Source of the DNA: Bacillota bacterium
GTDB taxonomy: Bacteria; Bacillota; Clostridia; Oscillospirales; Acutalibacteraceae
Direction of reading: 5' to 3'
NCBI GenBank assembly: GCA_029007015.1
Contig: JAQXHB010000041.1
Span: 1 to 25,194, forward strand
DNA length: 25,194 nucleotides
The notes beneath the pieces were generated by a model. It was not told the DNA's origin. It did not search any database and saw nothing but the letters and a program-made list of their open reading frames with translations. Every line of letters begins with the position of its first letter. Position 1 is the stretch's first letter. The translations under genes were made by a program, and so were the position numbers. Below, in pieces: positions 7,973-15,472 of this stretch.

Positions 7973-8001
7973 ATTATACAACATGGACCGCAAATTATCA
8001 A
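7973..8001 (-). promoter_or_regulatory. Promoter of ispF
   Basis: On the minus strand, -35 TTGATA (7996-8001) and a perfect -10 TATAAT (7973-7978) are separated by 17 bases. The predicted start is about 30 bases ahead of the ATG. Confidence 0.85.
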
Positions 8002-8039
8002 GTTTTTCAAAAATCCCTGCAATTTTTGCTTTTTCGCTA

Positions 8040-8067
8040 TTGATAAATTTTACTTTCATGATAAAAT
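8040..8067 (+). promoter_or_regulatory. Promoter of the cdaA-cdaR cluster
   Basis: -35 TTGATA (8040-8045) and -10 TAAAAT (8062-8067) have a 16-base spacer. It is back to back with the ispF promoter in an AT-rich stretch of about 180 bases that holds no gene. Confidence 0.65.
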
Positions 8068-8114
8068 ATATTAGTAGAGTATATTTTTAGTAGTGCTTTT
8101 TGGAGGTGACGGTC

Positions 8115-8984
8115 TTGTCCGCCTTTGTCCAGTTTATCAATACTGTCTGGCATCAGTTTGTGGGGGTTATGTCGCAGTACAATATAATTGTCGATACCCT
8201 CGACATATTGCTGGTCGCTTTTGTAATATACAAACTCATCCAGATTGTGCGTCAGACGCGTGCCAAGCAACTCACATACGGCGTCGTTTTGCTGCTCATG
8301 GTCTGGCTGATTTCCGGCTGGATGGGTATGCGCACCGTTTCGGCCGTTTTGCAGAGTATATTTACACAGGGCGTTTTGGCTGTCGCCATCATCTTCCAGC
8401 CCGAGATACGCTCGGCGCTCGAATTGGTCAGCCGCTCCAATATCGGCTCACTTGTGCGCGGAGCAACGCAAAAGAGCGTCATGGCTGAGTGCATTGACAG
8501 CGTCTGTCATGCCTGCCAAAATTTTCAAAACAGCAAGACGGGCGCCCTCATCGTATTTGAACGCAGTACCAAACTGGGTGATATTATCAGCACCGGCACG
8601 GTTATCAATGCCGATGTCAGCCCTGAAATTATCGGCAACATATTCTTTGTCAATACCCCACTTCACGACGGCGCAATGATTATCCGTGACGGCCGTATTG
8701 CCGCCGCAGGCTGCATTCTGCCGCTGACCCACGCATCGGTCAACAAGCAGTTGGGTACACGCCACCGCGCCTCGATGGGTATGACCGAGATATCCGATGC
8801 AGTTGTCGTCGTCGTATCCGAGGAAACCGGCACCATTTCGGTATCAATGGGCGGACATATTGAGCGCGGATTTAACCATATCACACTCAAAGAACTGCTC
8901 ATGGCCGAACTGATACCCGAGACCGAGGACAACCAGAGCGGTACCTTCTTTAAGCGTCTGTTCAAAGGGGGTAAGAAACAATGA
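8115..8984 (+). CDS. cdaA: Diadenylate cyclase CdaA (membrane-bound c-di-AMP synthase)
   Basis: The protein makes c-di-AMP from two ATP, a second messenger controlling potassium and osmolyte balance in Firmicutes. From the TTG at 8115 it has 289 residues. I chose this start because GGAGGTG (8102-8108) sits the right distance upstream; an in-frame TTG at 8100 would precede that site. Three membrane helices occupy about residues 22-90. The DAC domain follows, with the DGA motif at 185-187 (LHDGAMII) and the RHR motif at 216-218 (GTRHRASMG), the two catalytic signatures. Its stop overlaps the cdaR start as ATGA. The Bacillus operon continues with glmM, which is absent here. Confidence 0.95.
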   Translation: MSAFVQFINTVWHQFVGVMSQYNIIVDTLDILLVAFVIYKLIQIVRQTRAKQLTYGVVLLLMVWLISGWMGMRTVSAVLQSIFTQGVLAVAIIFQPEIRSALELVSRSNIGSLVRGATQKSVMAECIDSVCHACQNFQNSKTGALIVFERSTKLGDIISTGTVINADVSPEIIGNIFFVNTPLHDGAMIIRDGRIAAAGCILPLTHASVNKQLGTRHRASMGMTEISDAVVVVVSEETGTISVSMGGHIERGFNHITLKELLMAELIPETEDNQSGTFFKRLFKGGKKQ

Positions 8985-10231
8985 AGCGGATAAATAAATT
9001 TGTTTCGCGTTTGGTGCACAATGACCGCTTTGTAATGGTGGTTTCACTGGTCATATCGTTTGCCATTTGGTTTTCGTTTGCTCAGTCGGACGACCCCATC
9101 ATCTCGCGCACAGTCAGTAATGTGCCGGTCAATATCACTTTGAACGATACCGCCCTCTCCGGCATGGGGCTGGAGGTGATAACCGACACCGATCTGACCG
9201 CCAATGTCAGAATTTCGGGCAAGGCGAGTTCGATATATTCCATTTCGGCGGCCGATATGACCGTTACGCCCAATGTGACGGCTGTCAGCAGTGCCGGCGA
9301 ATACGAGGTGCGCCTGACAGCCAGCAAGAACAGCGCGTTTGCCGGATTTGACATTGACGCCGTTGAGCCTGAAACAATGAAACTGCGCTTCGACAGCATA
9401 GTTACCCGCACATTTCCGGTTACGGCAAAGGCGCTGGGTGCGTCGGCACCCGACGGCTTGGTGGCCGAAAATGCGGTCATTGCCGACCAAGCCAACGCGA
9501 CAATAGAACTGACCGGCCCTGCAACCGAGATAAACAGCATTTCTTCGGTTGTGGCTCAGGCAGATGTCAACAAGGAACTGAAATCGACCGAGACCATGTC
9601 GGCTGACATCGTACTGCTTGACACCGACGGCCAAGAGATAAGTACGCGGTATATCACGATGTCATTTGCCAAGGCGGATATCACCGTCAGCATTTCGCGT
9701 ATGAAAGATGTGCCGCTGGTGGCGACCTTTATCGGTGCGCCGTCTGCCAACCCGGTTAAGGCTGAATTGGATATCAAAACCACTACTGTTATCGGCCCGC
9801 CCGATATCATTGATGAGCTCAAGAGCATCGAACTGACACCCATCGATATGAGCGAGGTGACCGAGTCCGGCACATACGAGTGCGGTGTGGTTCTGCCCAC
9901 ATCGGTGCGTAGTTATGACGGCGTCGACAAGGTAAATGTCAAGTTGACCGTCAGCGGCTGCACGAGCAAGTCGGTAACCGTTTCGGGATTCAGTGCGAGC
10001 AATGTGCCTCTTGGACTCAAGGCGTCGCTCTCGAAATCGGTTACGGTGACGCTCATGGGCAAATCGTCTCAGATTCGCTCGCTGACCGCCGATGACATTA
10101 CGATAAATGTCGATATGTCCAATTACAGCAAGGCGGGCGACTACACCGTTTCGGCCACCGTATCGGTCAAGGGTCATGATGCCGTTTGGGTAATCGGCGG
10201 GGATTACACCGCCGCAGTTACTCTGAAGTAA
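8981..10231 (+). CDS. cdaR: YbbR-domain protein, CdaA regulator
   Basis: A 416-residue extracytoplasmic protein with one N-terminal membrane helix (about residues 17-34, MVVSLVISFAIWFSF). The rest is tandem YbbR-type beta-rich repeats, visible as recurring patterns such as VPVNITLND, FPVTAKALG, VPLVATFIG and VPLGLKASL at roughly 80-residue spacing, about four copies. The gene starts by a 4-base overlap with the cdaA stop. In Bacillus and Listeria, CdaR binds and modulates CdaA. The protein is acidic-neutral and free of enzyme motifs, as expected. Length and repeat number are typical. Confidence 0.9.
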   Translation: MKRINKFVSRLVHNDRFVMVVSLVISFAIWFSFAQSDDPIISRTVSNVPVNITLNDTALSGMGLEVITDTDLTANVRISGKASSIYSISAADMTVTPNVTAVSSAGEYEVRLTASKNSAFAGFDIDAVEPETMKLRFDSIVTRTFPVTAKALGASAPDGLVAENAVIADQANATIELTGPATEINSISSVVAQADVNKELKSTETMSADIVLLDTDGQEISTRYITMSFAKADITVSISRMKDVPLVATFIGAPSANPVKAELDIKTTTVIGPPDIIDELKSIELTPIDMSEVTESGTYECGVVLPTSVRSYDGVDKVNVKLTVSGCTSKSVTVSGFSASNVPLGLKASLSKSVTVTLMGKSSQIRSLTADDITINVDMSNYSKAGDYTVSATVSVKGHDAVWVIGGDYTAAVTLK

Positions 10232-10257
10232 TTATGACAAATAAATAACACAAACCA

Positions 10258-10295
10258 AAATCACCTCATGGTCATAAAATGCTGTGAGGTGATTT
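10258..10295 (+). repeat. Inverted repeat whose 3' arm contains a ribosome binding site
   Basis: A perfect 11-bp inverted repeat, AAATCACCTCA (10258-10268) and TGAGGTGATTT (10285-10295), has a 16-base loop. The 3' arm includes the GAGGTGA Shine-Dalgarno sequence of the next gene (ATG at 10298), so the hairpin would hide the ribosome site. It could also act as a weak terminator behind cdaR, but only three T residues follow the stem. Confidence 0.7.
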
Positions 10296-10297
10296 GT

Positions 10298-10627
10298 ATG
10301 CCGGAAGCGGTACTTTACATAATTGCACTTGTGCTGTCAATTTACGGTTTGGCGTCGCTCTTGAGGCGGCTGGTAATGATGTTTATCTCTTGCTGTGATC
10401 ACACGCGCACCGCGGTGATTGTGCGCCCGAGAGGCATCGACACGGAACTGCAGTTGCGCGGTGCCGTTCAACTGGCCGAGGAGCAGGGAGTAGCGGTGGT
10501 CGTACTGTGTGACCGATTGGACGATGAAGGCGCAAAGGTGTGCAGGATGTTTGGGCAAACCCACGAGAATATAGTCCTTTGTGACGGTATAAACCAATTG
10601 CAGGAATATATTTTTATGCAGATGTAA
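10298..10627 (+). CDS. Small membrane-anchored protein of unknown function
   Basis: I do not recognise this 109-residue protein. It has one N-terminal membrane helix (about residues 4-21) followed by a double arginine at 23-24, consistent with the remainder being cytoplasmic. The soluble part has a beta-alpha-beta-alpha look: TAVIVRPRG, a helix over LQLRGAVQLAEEQG, the strand VAVVVLCDR, a helix over DEGAKVCRMFG, and the strand NIVLCDG. No catalytic motif is obvious. I chose the ATG at 10298 because GAGGTGA sits 5-6 bases upstream; an in-frame ATG at 10268 lacks such a site. It lies between cdaR and recD2, with 19 bases to the recD2 start, so it is probably co-transcribed with them. Confidence 0.7.
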   Translation: MPEAVLYIIALVLSIYGLASLLRRLVMMFISCCDHTRTAVIVRPRGIDTELQLRGAVQLAEEQGVAVVVLCDRLDDEGAKVCRMFGQTHENIVLCDGINQLQEYIFMQM

Positions 10628-10646
10628 AAAACGGAGGTGACACGGC

Positions 10647-12848
10647 GTGAACGAGGATAGTCGGCAGATAAGCGGCAGTGTGGAGCGCATAACATTTTAT
10701 AACGAGGAAAACGGCTTTACGGTGCTTGAACTTGCATGCGACGGCGAACTTGTGTGCGTGGTGGGCTGTATGCCGATGGTGTCACCTGGTGAAGAACTGG
10801 ATATAATCGGCCGATTTGATATGCACCCCTCCTACGGTCTGCAGTTCAGGGCCGAGGCTTGTCAGCGCCGACTGCCCGTTACGGCGGCAGCCATTTTGAA
10901 GTATCTGTCGGGCGGCGCTATCAAGGGCATCGGCCCGTCGACGGCCGCCAAATTGGTCGACCGCTTTGGCGATAAAACCCTCGAAATCATCGAGTGTGAG
11001 CCGGAAAGGTTGGCTGAAGTGAGCGGCATCTCACCGGCAAAGGCCAAGAAAATTTATGAGGATTACCTCAGCCAATTCGGCGTGCGCGAAGTGACGCTGT
11101 TTCTGTCACAATTCGGGGTGACGCCCGACCAGGCTCTGCGCGTGTATAAGGTGATGGGGCAGGGGTGCGTCGATAAAATTCGCGCCAACCCGTTCTTCCT
11201 TTGCGGCGATGAAATATCGTTGCCGTTTGAGCAGGTTGACATAATATCAAACCAACTGGGCTTTTCCAACGATTTTACCTTCCGCGTCGAAGCCGGCATC
11301 GAGTATGTGCTCAGACATAATCTGGGCAACGGTCATACCTGCCTGCCGCGCGACCGACTGGTCGAGCGCGCAAGCGCACTGCTCGGGCTTGAGACAGATG
11401 AAGTAAACGGCGAAGTTGAGCATCTGATTTCGGCGGCACGCCTCGCAGAGGAGAAGATTGACGGACGCAGTTTTGTCTATTTGGCGGCCATGCATCGGGC
11501 CGAGAGTTTTTGCGCCGCGACACTTCTGCAAATGATGCAACTGCTGCAGTGCAGCGTCATCGGCCGAGGAGAGATTGACGCTCTGGAAAAGGCGCAGGGC
11601 ATAGCATATGCCGAGCGACAGCGTCAGTCCATCGAACTGGCCCTCAGCCGCGCAGTGACCATCCTGACCGGCGGCCCCGGCACCGGCAAAACCACCACAC
11701 TGCGCGCCATTATCACGCTGTTTGAGAAGCACGGCATTGACTACATTTTAGCGGCGCCGACCGGCCGTGCCGCCAAGCGAATGTCTGAGGTGACCGACCG
11801 TGAGGCCAAGACCATACACCGCCTGCTGGAGGTGGAGTGGCGCGGCGGCACCCGTCCTGTTTTCACACGCAATGAGCACAATCCGCTTGAGTGCAAAGCC
11901 ATTATTGTAGATGAGATGTCGATGGTTGACATAATGCTGTTTCAATCTCTGCTGAAGGCGCTGCCGCTGGGGTGCAGACTGATAATGGTGGGCGACAGCG
12001 ACCAGTTGCCGAGCGTCAGCGCCGGCAATGTGCTTGACGATATGATTGAGTCGGGCGCGGTGCCGACTGTAGCGCTGGACAAGGTGTTCCGTCAGGCCAT
12101 GCAGAGCACGATAGTTACCAATGCGCACAAAATAATCGACGGCGAGTATCCCGACCTTGAGCGGCGAGACAGCGATTTTTTCTTTATGGACAACCGTTCA
12201 CCGTCATCGGCCGTCAATTTGATATGTGACCTCTGCGCACGCCGCCTGCCCGACGCCTACGGCTACGGCAGTGATAACATTCAGGTGCTGTGCCCCTCGC
12301 GCAAGCGCGATACCGGCACGGTCAACTTAAACAATGCTCTCCAGAACCGGCTCAACCCTCCGTCACCCGACAAGCGCCAAATGGCTGTGCGAGGCTTCAT
12401 TCTGCGCGAGGGCGACAAGGTAATGCAAATTAAAAACAACTACGATATCGAGTGGTACCGCGATGACGGAACGCAGGGCGTGGGCACATTTAACGGCGAT
12501 GTCGGCGTCTTGACCGAGGTTGACCCTGTGTCCGAGATGGTTGTTGTGCGCTACGAGGACAGATATGTCGGCTACTGTTCAGACGACCTTGACCAACTTG
12601 AACTGGCTTATGCCGTAACCGTGCACAAGAGTCAGGGCAGTGAGTTTGACTGTGTCATTATCCCTGTGCTGGACATGCCGCCGCAGTTAAAGTACCGCAA
12701 TCTGCTTTACACCGCCGTTACACGCGCGAGAGAAAAAATAATTCTCGTCGGCTCGGAGCAGACGGTGCATGACATGGTGGATAACAACAAGCGGGTGCTC
12801 AGGTACACATCGCTCGACTTCTTTTTGAGGAGATATTCAAATGGTTAA
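10647..12848 (+). CDS. recD2: RecD2-type ATP-dependent DNA helicase
   Basis: A 733-residue SF1B 5'-3' DNA helicase of the RecBC-independent RecD2 (RecD-like) family, linked to DNA repair and replication-fork maintenance in Firmicutes. The N-terminal OB-like part and helix-hairpin-helix repeats occupy about 1-200 (GGAIKGIGPSTAAKLVDRFG, LAEVSGISPAKAKKI). The Walker A, GGPGTGKT, is at 342-349 (K348). Walker B, DEMSMVD, starts at 422. Motif III is GDSDQLPSVSAGNVL. The C-terminus has TVHKSQGSEFDCVI (motif V) and LLYTAVTRAREKI (motif VI). The GTG start is supported by GGAGGTGA seven bases upstream. It overlaps the comFC start by 8 bases. Confidence 0.95.
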   Translation: MNEDSRQISGSVERITFYNEENGFTVLELACDGELVCVVGCMPMVSPGEELDIIGRFDMHPSYGLQFRAEACQRRLPVTAAAILKYLSGGAIKGIGPSTAAKLVDRFGDKTLEIIECEPERLAEVSGISPAKAKKIYEDYLSQFGVREVTLFLSQFGVTPDQALRVYKVMGQGCVDKIRANPFFLCGDEISLPFEQVDIISNQLGFSNDFTFRVEAGIEYVLRHNLGNGHTCLPRDRLVERASALLGLETDEVNGEVEHLISAARLAEEKIDGRSFVYLAAMHRAESFCAATLLQMMQLLQCSVIGRGEIDALEKAQGIAYAERQRQSIELALSRAVTILTGGPGTGKTTTLRAIITLFEKHGIDYILAAPTGRAAKRMSEVTDREAKTIHRLLEVEWRGGTRPVFTRNEHNPLECKAIIVDEMSMVDIMLFQSLLKALPLGCRLIMVGDSDQLPSVSAGNVLDDMIESGAVPTVALDKVFRQAMQSTIVTNAHKIIDGEYPDLERRDSDFFFMDNRSPSSAVNLICDLCARRLPDAYGYGSDNIQVLCPSRKRDTGTVNLNNALQNRLNPPSPDKRQMAVRGFILREGDKVMQIKNNYDIEWYRDDGTQGVGTFNGDVGVLTEVDPVSEMVVVRYEDRYVGYCSDDLDQLELAYAVTVHKSQGSEFDCVIIPVLDMPPQLKYRNLLYTAVTRAREKIILVGSEQTVHDMVDNNKRVLRYTSLDFFLRRYSNG

Positions 12849-13515
12849 GCCGCGGCTGTGGGACAAACTGCTGTTTCTCATTTACCCGAACAGTTGTATG
12901 TGCTGTGCGGAGCCAATCGACGGCGGCAGTTACATTTGCGGCGACTGCCTGAGAGAACTCAACAAACTGCGCAGTGACAAAGTGCGCCGCTTTTCACATA
13001 AGCGCCGCGAGGTCAGGGTGTGCAGTGTTTACCGATATGACGGCGTGGCGGCATCGGCTATTAAACGGCTCAAGTTCGGGTATGCGGCCACATCTGCGCG
13101 GCCGCTCGGTGTGGCTCTGGCCAATCGAGTGCGGCGTTTGAAATGCGACCGGTTTGATGTGGTTTGCTGTGTGCCCATGACCGGACGCGCTGTGGCCGAG
13201 CGCGGATTTAATCAGGCCGAACTTATCGCACGCGTCACGGCGCGGGAACTTGGCATCAAGTATGTGCCGCGCGCCGTCAGCAAAATCCGTGAAACGGCCG
13301 AACAGCACAAGCTGCAGGGTTCTGCACGACTGCGTAATGTCAGCGGAGCGTTTAAGGCGGACAGCCGTGCTGTCAGCGGCCGCAGCGTGCTGATTATCGA
13401 CGATGTCGTCACCACAGGTGCGACGCTGTGCGAGTGCACGGCGGCATTGCTCAGCGCCGGTGCTAAGTCGGTGTTCTGTGCGACAGTGGCTTCTGCGGCC
13501 AAAGCCGGCCGTTGA
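12841..13515 (+). CDS. comFC: ComFC-like phosphoribosyltransferase-family protein
   Basis: A 224-residue ComF family protein. The N-terminus has a probable zinc-binding set of two CxxC pairs (C19/C22 and C33/C36). The rest is a type I phosphoribosyltransferase fold with the PRPP loop VLIIDDVVTTGAT starting at residue 183, and the family stretch MTGRAVAERGFNQAELIA. In naturally transformable Firmicutes, ComFC helps take up single-stranded DNA with the ComFA helicase. No comFA is in the window, so a DNA-uptake role is not certain; many non-competent bacteria keep this gene. The start overlaps the recD2 end by 8 bases, using GAGGAG within recD2 as ribosome site. Confidence 0.9.
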   Translation: MVKPRLWDKLLFLIYPNSCMCCAEPIDGGSYICGDCLRELNKLRSDKVRRFSHKRREVRVCSVYRYDGVAASAIKRLKFGYAATSARPLGVALANRVRRLKCDRFDVVCCVPMTGRAVAERGFNQAELIARVTARELGIKYVPRAVSKIRETAEQHKLQGSARLRNVSGAFKADSRAVSGRSVLIIDDVVTTGATLCECTAALLSAGAKSVFCATVASAAKAGR

Positions 13516-13517
13516 TA

Positions 13518-13546
13518 TTGACAGACCGGTCGGATTAGAATATAAT
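13518..13546 (+). promoter_or_regulatory. Perfect-consensus promoter of the mreB-like gene
   Basis: TTGACA (13518-13523) and TATAAT (13541-13546) with a 17-base spacer match the housekeeping sigma consensus exactly. It starts three bases after the comFC stop and predicts transcription from about 13553. Confidence 0.93.
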
Positions 13547-13582
13547 CAAAGCGTAGACTATTACATATGATGGGAGCAAACC

Positions 13583-14605
13583 ATGTTTACTGATATAGGA
13601 ATTGATCTCGGCACCGACCGCACTACCATAATACGCGGCAAGAGTGTCGTACTCAGCGAGCCGTCGGTTGTTATTATGGACGATTACAGCGACCAGCCGT
13701 ACAAAATAGGCAGTGAGGCTTATCAGGCTATTGGGCGTGTGTCGGATAAATACAGAGCGGTTTGCCCGATTGAGCGCGGCGTTATCGCTGACTACAATGT
13801 GGCTGAGCACATGCTGCGCAGTTTTATGACCACTGTCTGCGGACAGAAGATGACCAAGCCGCGCGTTATGATTGCCATACCGAGCGGTGTTACCACCATG
13901 TCACAGCGCGCCATTATTAACGCCGTACAGAATGCGGGCGGCAGGGCCGTTTGCCCGATTGAGGCGCCGGTGGCCGCGGCCATGGGTATGGGCATTGATT
14001 TTACCAAGCCGCGCGGCTCCATTATTGTCGATATCGGCGCCGGAACTACCGATGTCGCCGTTATGTCTATGGGCGGACTTTCCAAGTGCGAGTCGGCGCC
14101 GGTGGCCGGCAATGACATTGACGACGCTATCATTCGCCACATCAAAAAGGAGTACAATCTGCTCATCGGTCGGCACACTGCACGCGACATCAAGCACCAA
14201 ATCGGTACTGCCGTCATGCGCGATGTCGAGGTGGCTATGCAGGCCAAGGGGCTTGATTTGTCGACCGGTCTGCCCGGCATGACCGAGGTGACCGCCAACG
14301 AAATTTGCGAGGCCATCAGCGAGGAAACCGAGCAAATTTGCGCCGCCATTCAGGCTGTGCTCAATAAGACGCCGCCCGAACTGGTCGGTGACATCGCGGC
14401 CGACGGTATTTATGCCTGCGGAGGCACTATGATGCTCAGCGGTATGCGCGAACTGCTCAGTGAGCGGCTGGGCATCAAGATAAATATGCCTGCAAATCCG
14501 CTCGGTTGTGTTGTAAAGGGCCTTGGGGTTGCACTGCGGCAGATGGGCATTATGGGCAACCGCGGATACCAGTTTCACACTACACGCGACCTCATAATCG
14601 AGTAA
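13583..14605 (+). CDS. MreB-family actin-like protein (paralogue with altered active site)
   Basis: A 340-residue bacterial actin of the MreB/Mbl/MreBH family, which form membrane-associated filaments guiding wall synthesis. Visible motifs: phosphate-1 IGIDLGTDRTTII (5-17), VLSEPSVVIM, phosphate-2 IIVDIGAGTTDVAVMS (147-162), VAGNDIDDAIIRHIKKEYN, and the adenosine motif YACGGTMMLSGM. The length fits the family. The usual IEEPMAA segment reads IEAPVAA (126-132), so the glutamate just before the proline is alanine (A128). In MreB and Hsp70 that glutamate is thought to activate water for ATP hydrolysis. The phosphate-2 GGGTTE is GAGTTD. MreC, MreD or RodA genes are not nearby. It is surely MreB-like; which paralogue it is, and whether it hydrolyses ATP, cannot be told here. 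Confidence 0.92.
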   Translation: MFTDIGIDLGTDRTTIIRGKSVVLSEPSVVIMDDYSDQPYKIGSEAYQAIGRVSDKYRAVCPIERGVIADYNVAEHMLRSFMTTVCGQKMTKPRVMIAIPSGVTTMSQRAIINAVQNAGGRAVCPIEAPVAAAMGMGIDFTKPRGSIIVDIGAGTTDVAVMSMGGLSKCESAPVAGNDIDDAIIRHIKKEYNLLIGRHTARDIKHQIGTAVMRDVEVAMQAKGLDLSTGLPGMTEVTANEICEAISEETEQICAAIQAVLNKTPPELVGDIAADGIYACGGTMMLSGMRELLSERLGIKINMPANPLGCVVKGLGVALRQMGIMGNRGYQFHTTRDLIIE

Positions 14606-14619
14606 ATATTGGGTATTCT

Positions 14620-14656
14620 ATATTCGCAGATTTTTTTGAAAGGATGTTGCGAATAT
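14620..14656 (+). repeat. Inverted repeat overlapping the rubrerythrin start codon
   Basis: A perfect 9-bp inverted repeat, ATATTCGCA (14620-14628) and TGCGAATAT (14648-14656), has a 19-base loop. The 3' arm covers the first two bases of the ATG and the loop contains the AAAGGA ribosome site. It could be an RNA hairpin affecting initiation or a DNA operator. Confidence 0.65.
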
Positions 14657-15215
14657 GGAATTTAAGGGCAGTAAGACAGAGGCAAATTTGATGGCCGCTT
14701 TTGCAGGTGAATCGCAGGCGTCTGTCAAATACAGTTACTATGCCGATGCGGCCAAAAAGGATGGGTACGAGCACATTGCCGCCGTTTTTACCGAGACGGC
14801 CGACAACGAGCGGGCGCATGCAAATGTATGGTTTAAACTTTTGCATGGCGGCAATGTCGACCCGACGGTTGAGAATCTGGACGCGGCGGCAGGCGGCGAG
14901 AACTTTGAGTGGACAAAAATGTATGCCGGCTTTGCCGCCGAGGCGAGGGAAGAGGGCTTCAACGAGATTGCCATGCTGTTTGAATTGGTCGGCTCGATTG
15001 AGAATCGCCACGAGGAGCGGTTCCGTCGACTGATTGATGAGCTGAACAACGGCACGGTCTTTAAGTGTGACAGCGTCTGTCTGTGGAAATGCCGCAACTG
15101 CGGCTATGTTCATGTGGGCGAGACGGCGCCGCGTATGTGCCCCGTCTGCAAGCATCCGCAGTCATATTTTGAACCGACCGATGAATATCAGTTAAACAGC
15201 GGCCGCACCGATTGA
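14655..15215 (+). CDS. Rubrerythrin
   Basis: A 186-residue non-haem di-iron protein that reduces hydrogen peroxide to water in the cytosol of anaerobes. The N-terminal ferritin-like four-helix domain (about 1-135) shows metal-binding glutamates in GESQASVKYSYYAD, TETADNERAHANVW and ELVGSIENRHEERF. The C-terminal rubredoxin-like domain has two pairs, WKCRNCGYVH and PRMCPVCKHP, for an FeS4 centre. Size and domain order are those of classical rubrerythrin. The ATG has AAAGGA about ten bases upstream. It follows the mreB-like gene by 49 bases with no clear terminator between, and precedes two thiol-redox genes. Confidence 0.96.
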   Translation: MEFKGSKTEANLMAAFAGESQASVKYSYYADAAKKDGYEHIAAVFTETADNERAHANVWFKLLHGGNVDPTVENLDAAAGGENFEWTKMYAGFAAEAREEGFNEIAMLFELVGSIENRHEERFRRLIDELNNGTVFKCDSVCLWKCRNCGYVHVGETAPRMCPVCKHPQSYFEPTDEYQLNSGRTD

Positions 15216-15243
15216 CTTTTTCGGCCGGAGGTGGTACTATAAT
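15212..15243 (+). promoter_or_regulatory. Weak candidate promoter of the FTR-like/thioredoxin pair
   Basis: TATAAT at 15238-15243 is perfect, but the best -35, TTGACT (15212-15217), is 20 bases away, longer than the usual 16-18. It overlaps the rubrerythrin stop codon. Co-transcription with rubrerythrin is equally possible. Confidence 0.35.
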
Positions 15244-15260
15244 ATCCGGAGGGGATAGGC

Positions 15261-15461
15261 ATGAGTATTCGGCTGAATGACGATAAGCAGGTTGTGGAGA
15301 AAATAAAAGAGGGACTTCGCATGCGCGGCGGTTACTGCCCGTGCCGACTGGAGAAAACCGAGGACAACAAGTGTATATGCAAGGAGTTCCGTGAGCAGAT
15401 GGCCGACGACTCGTTTGAGGGCTACTGTCACTGCATGCTGTATTACAAGTCAAAAGATTGA
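15261..15461 (+). CDS. Ferredoxin:thioredoxin reductase catalytic-chain-like protein
   Basis: A 66-residue protein with three CxC pairs: C26-P-C28, C38-I-C40 and C56-H-C58 (GYCPCRLEK, NKCICKEF, GYCHCMLYY). This is the pattern of the FTR catalytic beta chain, which uses a 4Fe-4S cluster and a nearby disulfide to pass electrons from ferredoxin to thioredoxin. The spacing here is CPC-x9-CIC-x15-CHC, whereas plant and cyanobacterial enzymes have CPC-x16-CPC-x8-CHC. It is also shorter, and no variable subunit is present. The ATG has GGAGGGG upstream. A thioredoxin gene follows its stop by 11 bases, which supports an electron path from ferredoxin to thioredoxin. The family call is firm; the activity is inferred. 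Confidence 0.85.
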   Translation: MSIRLNDDKQVVEKIKEGLRMRGGYCPCRLEKTEDNKCICKEFREQMADDSFEGYCHCMLYYKSKD

Positions 15462-15472
15462 GAGGAAATATC

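Noticed and set aside
8037..8270. 77-residue open frame on the minus strand in the ispF-cdaA intergenic region
   Set aside because: It overlaps the cdaA coding start and the cdaA promoter, and shows no family features.
13901..14578. 225-residue open frame on the minus strand opposite the mreB-like gene
   Set aside because: The composition is that of a reverse-complement shadow (many H, R and G residues) and there is no ribosome site.
15224..15249. CCGGA/TCCGG inverted repeat before the FTR-like gene
   Set aside because: A 5-bp stem with a long loop is expected by chance in this GC-rich stretch and there is no T tract.
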